Source: Eutreptiella sp. 'Long Island Sound 2002' (taxonomy: Eukaryota; Euglenozoa; Euglenophyceae; Eutreptiales; Eutreptiaceae). Taken from it: DNA of 64,000 bases. The notes beneath the pieces are model-generated. The model made no database searches. It was given only the letters and a program-made list of their open reading frames with translations, and was not told the origin of the DNA. Both the position numbers and the translations under genes were made by a program. Numbering within the stretch: position 1 is the stretch's first letter; each line of letters begins with the position of its first letter. Positions 57,259 to 64,000 of this stretch are shown here, piece by piece. The stretch is from the NCBI GenBank assembly GCA_964036045.1, contig OZ038378.1, positions 180,352,288-180,416,287 of the forward strand. Reading direction: 5' to 3'.

Positions 57259-58261
57259 ATGCCAACCCCCCCCCCCCCCCGCCCCATCCCCCACGGCACC
57301 TCGTGCCTCGTGGGGTGTTACGCCGGGGGTTCATCCGCGACTGCCGTCGGTGAACACACCGCTGTCGGTCAACCGCCGACCGCAATCGATGGGCCGGCAG
57401 TCGAGAGACCACAAGCCCCGGAGGCTATTTTTTTTTGGTTTTTCTGATCTCAAGGACCCCCCCCCCCCCCACCTCCCCTGCCCCCTCCTGCGCCGACTGA
57501 CCCTCTGCCTTTCGCCACGCCTGCCGTGCGGGGCTGCCCACGCCCGCTGACCCTCTGCTGGGGATCTTCAGCAAACCCCCGCCAACGCTAACGGAGGTTA
57601 ATCGGGAGGCACCACCCCCTCCCCCAGAGCCCCTGTTTCGGAGGGACATCTTCCACGACCTCCGCCTCCCCGCCCCCCACCTGAGCCCCTATTTTGGAGA
57701 GACACCTCCCACGACCTCCGACAAGAAACATGAGCAAAGGTCAAGGGGTTATGTAGGTCTTGTTCTACCCCCGGAAGCGGAAGTGCTGACAACATACCAA
57801 GGGCAGTCGTGGGAGACCAAAGCCCGTATGCATCACGTGCCTTGATCTTTGCTGATGTTGTGACCGTGGCCATGCTGCCGCCGCCGAGGGCAACTGTTAG
57901 GCCTTTGGCCGCACCCCTTTGCATTCGCAGCGTTTCTACACTAATTGCGTACAGTTACATGCTTATTTCCTTTTACCTCTGGCCCAACTTTCCCATTTGT
58001 ACGACTGTTGTATCCACGGATTCCCGGATTCGAAGTGCGGTGTCTTATCCATTCGGCCACGAGAGCGCTATGTCACCTGAAATTAGTCTGTTTCTTCTCT
58101 ACCCTTTCAAGTCAGGTGTGCCAAGTAAGTGCCAAGTAATGACAAATGGCAGCCCACGGACGGCGGTTGGTGAGGAGCCGACAGCGTTCCGCCATCGATT
58201 AGCAGCCGCTGGTCGACCAAGGTGCTGACATGACTGAGATTGGGGAGGGTGGTTGGGTCTG
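57259..58261. other. spacer with tRNA-like fragment
   Basis: Poly-C (57268-57282, 57459-57470), CCGCCGACCG half-site clusters (57335-57400 and, inverted, 58150-58225). No gene recognised. Confidence 0.4.
58005..58069 (-). tRNA. tRNA-Arg(TCG)-like 5' fragment, probably pseudogene or SINE head
   Basis: On the - strand gcgctctcgtggccgaatgg is followed by ataagacaccgcacttcgaa and tccggg. Acceptor strand, D arm and an anticodon loop cttcgaa (anticodon TCG) are tRNA-Arg-like. One mismatch in the anticodon stem, and the T arm (GGTTCGA) is missing, so it is not functional as written. Confidence 0.45.
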
Positions 58262-58430
58262 TAGTAAAACCTGGTAAAATTTTTTTTTGAAAATTTTTTT
58301 TTTACTAGGTAACAGTTTATTAGGTTCGCTAGTGTTTACTAGGTATTGGGAGCCTAGTAAAAAAAAGTTTTTGTTTACTAGGTATTGGGAGCCTAGTAAA
58401 AAAAAAGTTTTTGTTTTTACTAGGTTTCAG
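58262..58430. repeat. TTTTACTAGG hairpin region, left border of element 2
   Basis: acctggtaaaattttt...tttttactaggt forms a hairpin, followed by three ttactaggt words and cctagtaaaaaaaagtttttg repeats. Same words as at 23.4, 24.4, 61.4 and 62.2 kb. Confidence 0.75.
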
Positions 58431-58479
58431 AACCTCCAAAAACGAAAGAACTACTTCCGCCCACTTGTGGGCCACCTTT

Positions 58480-58861
58480 GACTTTGTCCCCTTGTTTGGG
58501 GACCCCGAGAACACAAGGGTGGCGTAGCACTTCCGCCCTTTTGTGGGCCACTTTTGTTTCTGTCCCCTGCTTTAGGGGACCCCCGAGCATGCAGGGGTGA
58601 CGTAGCACTTCCGCCCTCTTTCGGGCCCCCGAGAAGGTAGGGGTGGGGCATCCACTTCTGATTTTGTTCCCCTATGTTGGGGATCCCCGAGAATGCAGGG
58701 GTGATGTAGCATTTCCGCCCTCTTTTGGGCCCCCGAGAGGCAGCCACTTCTGATTTTGTTCCCCTTTGTTGGGGAACACTTCTGATTTTCCTCCCCTTTG
58801 TTGGGGATCCCCGAGAGTGCAATTTTGCCTCCCACTTTCTTTCCTTTTTTTTTTTACTCCC
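58480..58861. repeat. ccccgagaatgcaggggtga repeat family
   Basis: Five to six ~55-65 bp units of tttggggaccccgagaayrcaggggtgayGTAGCacttccgccc. A further unit lies at 59280-59360. Related to 21.5 and 56.2 kb. Confidence 0.75.
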
Positions 58862-59273
58862 ACGCTTTGGGGTTAGGGACTCACAATCCACGCTTTGTTG
58901 CGTGGCCCCTCGAGTTGGGGTTGGGGACTCACAATCCACGCTTTGTTGTGTGGCCCCTTGAGTTGGGGTTAGGGACTCACAATCCACGCTTTGTTACGTG
59001 GCCCCTCGAATTGGGGTTAGGGACTCACAATCCACGTTGTGTTGCGTGGCCCCTCGAGTTGGGGTTAGGGAGTCACAATCCACGCTTTGTTGCGTGGCCC
59101 CTGGAGTTGGGGTTAGGGACTCACAATCCACGCTTTGTTGCGTGGCCCCTCGAGTTGGGGTTAGGGACTCACAATCCACGCTGTGTTGTGTGGTCCCTCG
59201 AGTTGGGGTTAGGGACTCACAATCCACGCTTTGTTGCGTGGCCCCTTGAGTTGGGGTCAGGGACTCACAATCC
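58862..59273 (+). repeat. 48-bp tandem repeat, 8 full units plus a part
   Basis: gactcacaatccacgctttg... starts at 58878, 58926, 58974, 59022, 59070, 59118, 59166 and 59214, exactly 48 bp apart (16 codons), which opens all frames and yields a false 352-codon ORF. Confidence 0.95.
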
Positions 59274-59390
59274 ACTTTTGATTTTGCTCCCCGCGCTTGG
59301 CATTGGGGACCCCCGAGAATGTAGGGGTGATGTAGCAATTCTGCCCTCTTTTGGGCCCCCCTTTTTCCTTTTGCCCTTCGTGTTTGCAAC

Positions 59391-59910
59391 AGTGTCCTCC
59401 AAGCAAAGCTCTGCGGAAGGCACTGAGGCACGCACGAAGAAATCGGCGACAATGAGTCCCGTGGGCCCTTGCACCCCTTGTGAAGCGGGAATTGGACAGT
59501 GGAAGCAAGTGGTGGCATTCCATGCACTTGTACCCCCCCCCCCTTCACTTGTGGGCAGTGCTATCGGAAAGTTTTCTTATGGTGCGTCTATTGCGAGGGG
59601 TGCATGTGGTGTTTGGAAGGTGAGGAGTGCGTTCCTCGCAAGTTTAAAGACAGAGATGAGTCGCGATGGGTCTTGCAAAAGTGGGAGGAGGAGGTTGAGG
59701 TTGGGAAGATCTTGCATCCCACGCAATCCCATGCTGAAACTACCCCCCTCCTCCCTGTGTGCTTTGTCCCCCCCCTCCCCACACCCGGATGGTGACAGTA
59801 GCCTCCCCGCGATTACGTCCGCAAATACCTCTCCTACAAGCCCGCCTCTACTCTAGCCATGGAGGAATTGGACGACCATCCCATTGCTCCGTGACGAATG
59901 GGAATGACCA
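59391..59910 (+). pseudogene. Cys-rich ORF of element 2 (zinc-binding?), frameshifted
   Basis: Frame 1 reads KKSATMSPVGPCTPCEAGIG, then at a poly-C run (59531-59542) the coding-like sequence moves to another frame: FTCGQCYRKVFLWCVYCEGC, MWCLEGEECVPRKF, WVLQKWEEEVEVGK. Three CxxC pairs suggest a zinc-binding domain. A third open stretch (YVRKYLSYKPASTLAMEELD) ends at 59894. Not matched to a family. Immediately upstream of the larger ORF, so probably part of the same element. Confidence 0.4.
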
Positions 59911-60030
59911 CTTGACGTGATCATTCCAAGTTCCGGGTCTCAACAATATAGGCTAGAGGCATGCCATTTGAGGGATGTTTACTCAAAATCTTACGTCACA
60001 GATAGTGCCGAGATTGTTGTGTATTACTAG

Positions 60031-61159
60031 TGGCTCACTCGGACAGCTTTGAGTGTGGACTGGGATGTTATGGGTGTGGCTCGGGTTGTGCGTGACTCAT
60101 TGTGGAATGGGTCATCTGTGCCGTTGGGTCGTAGGTTGGTGTTGGCTGAGTCATGGGCGCTGCGTACTTTGAAAGCAGCGTCCATTGATATGGTCCATGC
60201 GCCTCCCTTGCTTGCGGCGCAAAGATATAACTTGCGTAATGAACATTGGGTGCTGCGCTTGTTGTTGGTTTCCCCAACACGCACGTTCTTGTGCCTCATG
60301 TTCGATCCGCTGTGTAACAAGCCGTACATAGCGGGTGCAAACACCGAGGAGTTGGCCATAGTCAACCTCATTACCGAACAAGAAGGCATTGAGCCAAGGC
60401 CGCAGAAGAGGTGGGAGAGGTTTTTGGGTGAGTTTGGCAGTGTAGCTTTTGCTATAGCCCCCCTCTACTCCACCTTCCTACATCAAGAAGACGGTGTGAG
60501 CCGCCATCCTGCCTGCCTTCTGATGCTACATTGCCTTTTGTCTAGGCGTGTTGTCAACGGTAGCATCCAACTTCCACAAGACAGATTGTGGTTGTTGCGT
60601 GAGATTGCACAGGCAGCTTTGCACTATCACAATTCTCCGCATGCCCCCCCTATTGAGACCACACCTAGTTGGGCCTTGGCACGGATGTATGCTAGGCCCT
60701 ATTGTTCACCTAGCCGTTCGTCGTACTTTTTTTGCGACGACACAGCCCACATCACGTGCCCTGAATGTGGAGTTTATCAGTGTGCCCTGCATGCTTCCGG
60801 TTTGTGTCCCTCGGAGATATGTGTGGCGCAACTGGAGAGTGCAATTTACTGCCACAGTGGCATGCATTGTGTTGGCATTCGCCTTGGGTGACCGGCTTGT
60901 GGTTGACAAGCCGCCTTCTGTAGATGAGGTCCGTCCAAAGGTGGTGATCCGTGGTAAGGAATTTTTTGTTCCAAAGCATTACCCCAAAGATGCCTCTGGG
61001 AAATTGGAGTATGACAAAAATCTAATTGAAGAGTTGGATACAAAGACCATGGGCGTGCTTCGCAACATGTGCAAGCACAACCCTACCTCTGCGCAACCCG
61101 CATACAAAGATAAGAAGGCGGACCTCATCTACAAGCGCGTGTTTTGCGACTTCACATAA
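60031..61159 (+). pseudogene. element 2 protein with piggyBac-like zinc domain, frameshifted
   Basis: Open from 60031 (first ATG 60067) to a stop at 60891. The end of this part reads FFCDDTAHITCPECGVYQC, then ALHASGLCPSEIC: spacing C-x2-C-x4-C-x2-H-x4-C-x4-C, like the C-terminal cross-brace zinc domain of piggyBac transposases. The remaining residues move to the next frame (about 60870): VRPKVVIRGKEFFVPKHYPK, EELDTKTMGVLRNMC, KKADLIYKRVFCDF, stop 61159; the last part resembles a SAP-like helix pair. A 55-nt intron (60866-60923) could also restore the frame, but the relative at 23.6 kb is continuous there, favouring a frameshift. The N-terminal 200 residues match nothing I recognise and no DDD triad is evident. 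Confidence 0.5.
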
Positions 61160-61180
61160 AGCACACGTGTGTGCACCTCA

Positions 61181-61181
<1 letters not shown>

Positions 61182-61219
<38 letters not shown>
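61182..61219. repeat. (TA)n microsatellite
   Basis: Uninterrupted tatata run just after the element 2 ORF. Confidence 0.95.
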
Positions 61220-61221
<2 letters not shown>

Positions 61222-61506
61222 GATATAAAAGCTCCTTTTCTTGAGCCTCATTTTGTTTCTGCTGACCTTGCAATACACGGTTTGGCCCGGGTGGGGCGCC
61301 ACTGACACAAGTGGCCTGGAATAGACCAGGGGGCACCATGCTCTTAAACACAAATACCACCTACCGTTGACCCCCTCCCCCATAAACTTTGTGTTTTTTG
61401 TTCAAATCCAACCTAGTAAGGAAATTTTTTTAAAATTTTTGCTTTTTTCACCTAGTAAAATTTTTTAAACAAAATTTTTTTACTTGGTTTTACCACATTT
61501 TACTAG
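61220..61506. mobile_element. 3' region and right border of element 2
   Basis: cttttcttgagcctcatttt and ggtttggcccgggtggggcg match 24.05-24.17 kb inverted; ataccacctaccgttga matches 24241 directly. The border (61405-61506) has cacctagtaaaa...tttttacttggt and ttttaccacattttactagg. Confidence 0.65.
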
Positions 61507-61662
61507 GGGAATGCCATGCACGCAGTGCGAAGTTTTGGATGTCGGCAAATACTCGAACCCTAGTTTTGGCCCCTTTTCACAAGTTTTTGGTTCCGTACCA
61601 GGGTTTTTTTGGCTTCCCAAGCATTTAGGATGTGGCATATTTGAATTGTCAACCATTTCCCC

Positions 61663-62037
61663 CTAGAAGAGGCCCATCGATAAAGTGTACACAGTCAACA
61701 CGGCCCGGATCTCGACGTCGTCATTGCCGACACTGCAGCGAGCCTGGTATCCGTAGAGGCGGTTCAATTCGCCCTGCAGAGTACTCTTCCCGACAGATAG
61801 TACGTGCACCAAAACCTTGGTCGACTTCAAGGTGATTCTCGAACCGAGATGCTCAAGGTCATCGACCGGTATGGCCACGTCCACAACTGCAGAGAAGTCA
61901 AAGTGGTCATCGTCGCTCGAAGGCTCTCGATCGCCGATACTCAATGGTGGCGAGTCGACACCAAGACCGGACAGTTCTTCTTCGACGATGCTGTTGGTTA
62001 TAACTACAACCAGAAGTATCGATGGACACCTAGCCAA
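61663..62037 (-). CDS. open - strand ORF, unrecognised
   Basis: 124 codons open on the - strand (VVVITNSIVEEELSGLGVDS, FSAVVDVAIPVDDLEHLGSR, VSVGK-like stretch). The + strand is also nearly open with one stop (DLDVVIADTAASLVSVEAVQ; WWRVDTKTGQFFFDDAVGYN). GC-richer at third positions than its surroundings on either reading, and flanked on both sides by TTTTACTAGG words, so it may be cargo of an element. I cannot choose the strand. Confidence 0.3.
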   Translation of the reverse strand: MARCPSILLVVVITNSIVEEELSGLGVDSPPLSIGDREPSSDDDHFDFSAVVDVAIPVDDLEHLGSRITLKSTKVLVHVLSVGKSTLQGELNRLYGYQARCSVGNDDVEIRAVLTVYTLSMGLF

Positions 62038-62157
62038 CCCTATGGTATTGACACCTTTCAGTCTTCCCTCTAGTAAACAGGTGACAGGTATTCTTGGGTG
62101 AGTATCCTAGCCTCTGCGTGCGCAATATGCACGCAGTGCGCACGCAGTGCGCAAACA

Positions 62158-62237
62158 CTTAGCCTAGGTTTTACTACATTTTACTAGGTTTTACTACATT
62201 TTACTAGGTTTTACTACGGCGCATACTAGGTTTCACC
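62158..62237 (+). repeat. ttttactacattttactagg direct repeats
   Basis: About three 20-bp units, then ggcgcatactaggtttcacc. Same vocabulary as the element borders but in direct order. Confidence 0.85.
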
Positions 62238-62883
62238 AAATGCCCAGGCTGGTTGCAGGGCTGCAGAGGGTTGTGGAATAGCACTGCGTTGTTTCCGCCA
62301 TCACAATTGTTGTCTGATGCCCTACATCGTAGGGTGCCCTGTCCCATGACATGGTCAGTTTGTTGCCCCATTCCGGAGAGTGATGGCCATTGTCGGTGTT
62401 CGGGCATTGACGGATCACGTGACAAGGCAGGGGCTTCCATATTTCACTTTCTGTTTTGGGGAGGGGGGGCAGAGCCCCCAGCCAACTCCCCCAAGAGCTC
62501 CATTGACCACCACCCCTGAATGCCCCTCGGGTCGGCCCAGGTGTGACCTCGACCCCTGCCTTTGGTGCCAGATTTCGTCATGACTGAATAATGGCCCCGG
62601 TCAAATAAGCTCGCCCCAGACCCCAACCCCACTTCTTGGGGAAACATGCTTTTGGGACGGCGCTGTCGTGGGTTTTGTACAGGGAGGGGGCGGGCTTCCA
62701 CTGAGGAGGGGTGGCCTGAATTTTGGGCGCTGTCCAAGCCCAGTCAGGTGGTAGGGCGCAGACTTGACTCACCAGAGCAACCACAGCATGTGCCCGTTGA
62801 AGTACATGTTACTGGTACATGCCCATGTGCTCTGCTGATTGTCAGTCTGCACGACCCGCTCGGTGACAGCGATGTGACGAAGT
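62238..62883. other. spacer, no gene recognised
   Basis: Unique sequence, short ORFs only. Confidence 0.4.
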
Positions 62884-63131
62884 TTGGCGCTCCAAACAGT
62901 GCGTCTGCTGCTGCAATCACGGCCGGTCGTCTATAAGAGAAGGCAAACGTGGAAACGTGGCACTGTGTACATTCGTAATGAGCCATGGTCACATGAAGGG
63001 ATTCCATGCGACCATGTCATCATTCTTTTCCGTCCCGTGTCTTGGTCACTTGTGCCCATGGCCCAGCACATCTTTCTTCGGAAAGCTGCCCGGCCATTGC
63101 CGGTACGTGCCGCAGTACCGCAGATGAGGTA
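62884..63131 (+). CDS. possible exon with SWIM-like motif
   Basis: Open frame reading YKRRQTWKRGTVYIRNEPWS, HEGIPCDHVIILFRPV, ending near a textbook donor CAGATGAG/gtaagt (63128/63129). GIPCxHVI is the second half of a SWIM zinc finger as found in MULE transposases; the first CxC half is not present. So it is either a decayed MULE fragment or an unrelated exon. Confidence 0.3.
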
Positions 63132-63172
63132 AGTATCGACGCCCTTGTGCTTTCCCCCTGAACGTTCTGCAT

Positions 63173-63736
63173 GTGTACACGGGGGGCACTACGGTCTTTA
63201 GAGTGTCGATTTGCCCGCGGGTTGACACTTTCACTCAAGAGACAGAGCTGACGTCCTACCGAAGGCGGTTGGCGGGTACCCGGCTGCATGCCGCTCGTGC
63301 AGGCGGATCCGGCCCAACTGCCGGCGTTGGTGGTGCTAGTGGCATGCCCCACTTTTTCGCGCCGGCATCCATCGGCTGTCCTCTGCTGTATGTCCTTCGC
63401 CTGTCCGATCTGCAGGCGTCCTTCCCAGGGTTAGCGACCCCCGCGAAACGGATGTATGTCCTGACGCTCCCTATGTATCTCCAACGCGGCCTGCGCTGCC
63501 CGGCGCACTCCATCAGACCTGCCACTAGCGTCCGCCAGGCGATTCCTGCGGAATTAGGCACTGGACTGTTTTCTGTGTCTGAACAGAGCAATGATTTGTG
63601 GACGATGCAGATGAACACCGGCGCCCGCAACTGCCAGTCACATCACTTGAGAGGCACTTCGATCCCTCTCTGGGAGCCAACGGGCCCCAGCAGCTGCAGC
63701 ATGCAATGCCCCACTGCAGTCCTGCTGCACCTGTGA
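63173..63736 (+). CDS. open ORF, unrecognised
   Basis: 187 codons open on the + strand (YVLRLSDLQASFPGLATPAK, LPMYLQRGLRCPAHSI); the - strand is also open over 63525-63965. No domain recognised. If the donor at 63129 is real, this would be intron and not coding. Confidence 0.2.
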   Translation: MYTGGTTVFRVSICPRVDTFTQETELTSYRRRLAGTRLHAARAGGSGPTAGVGGASGMPHFFAPASIGCPLLYVLRLSDLQASFPGLATPAKRMYVLTLPMYLQRGLRCPAHSIRPATSVRQAIPAELGTGLFSVSEQSNDLWTMQMNTGARNCQSHHLRGTSIPLWEPTGPSSCSMQCPTAVLLHL

Positions 63737-64000
63737 AATCTACTTTTTGTTGCATTGCCGGGCCGAAGACCACTGTCTCCGGCTCACGCACAGAGGGCAC
63801 AAAGGGGTAGCTCCCCGCATCTATATGATACCGCCCGACCACCCTCTCCACTGCAATGTGTCGATCATGTGTGTGCCGCGCCCTCCTCTGCTCCGCTGCA
63901 CGCTGTGCTCTCCTCGAGTGGCCTGCCGATGGGTCACGATGTGCAGTTGTTTGCGCTGGAAGCAACGCCGCGCTTGACCCTGCAACTGTTTTATAACATT
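63737..64000. other. window end, nothing assigned
   Basis: Short overlapping frames on both strands; a Cys-rich + frame (CNVSIMCVPRPPLLRCTLCS) is noted but not assigned. Confidence 0.3.

Noticed and set aside
58798-59856. 352-codon ORF
   Set aside because: Built from eight 48-bp repeats (16 codons); the non-repeat tail switches frame relative to the protein-like Cys-rich stretch.
60866-60923. Short intron joining the two frames of element 2
   Set aside because: A gtgttg...ctgtag intron would restore phase, but the relative at 23.6 kb is continuous through this region, so a frameshift is the simpler reading. Kept as an alternative only.

Overview
The window is nuclear DNA of an intron-bearing eukaryote, probably a protist or alga. 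I cannot name the lineage. The evidence is: short exons bounded by AG/GT, interstitial repeats of the TTAGGG type, long minisatellites, decayed DNA transposons, and no bacterial-style gene packing. There is one 200-base assembly gap (2542-2741). Most of the DNA is repeat.

Layout. 1-4.7 kb: low-complexity DNA and part of a gene built from a ~41-residue module (exons at 1430, 2471 and 4560), interrupted by the gap and by a ~1.4 kb repeat ending in telomere-like DNA and poly-C. 5.2-19.4 kb: nested minisatellites: a 6.3 kb array of a 21-bp unit, a 96-bp unit in two opposed arrays, a 49-bp hairpin-forming unit, and a second 21-bp array. 19.85-43.7 kb: the main gene, on the + strand. It has a candidate first exon at 19851 and at least 22 short exons that nearly all start and end in phase 1 and encode variants of one module: a basic serine site (RRxS or RxxS), an aromatic-Met motif (WMD or FMDD), FDKDPxDAxxLDE and GRPxTGRPxxPG. 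From 22 to 31 kb two exon types (A, 126 bp; B, 123 bp) largely alternate in recently duplicated blocks. Toward both ends of the locus the modules are more diverged. 34.9-37.7 kb: two tandem copies of the ~1.2 kb telomere-tailed repeat. 38-58 kb: simple repeats, MITE-like elements, a hAT transposase relic, a CCCH zinc-finger ORF of retroelement type, and a possible last module exon at 55.1 kb. 58-62.2 kb: a putative mobile element bounded by TTTTACTAGG-type hairpins and carrying a Cys-rich ORF and a frameshifted ORF with a piggyBac-like zinc domain. A shorter decayed relative lies inside the gene at 23.4-24.4 kb. 62.2-64 kb: mostly unassigned, with a weak SWIM-like ORF ending at a strong splice donor.

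How it fits together. The main gene is a tandemly amplified array of symmetric, interchangeable exons. Any subset can be joined without a frameshift, so the locus could produce many protein lengths or isoforms. Many recent copies have weak GTGTGR donors, which suits variable splicing. The function of the module is unknown. Repeats and transposons fill the introns and flanks. The very long ORFs across the minisatellites come from repeat units whose length is a multiple of three and are not treated as genes.
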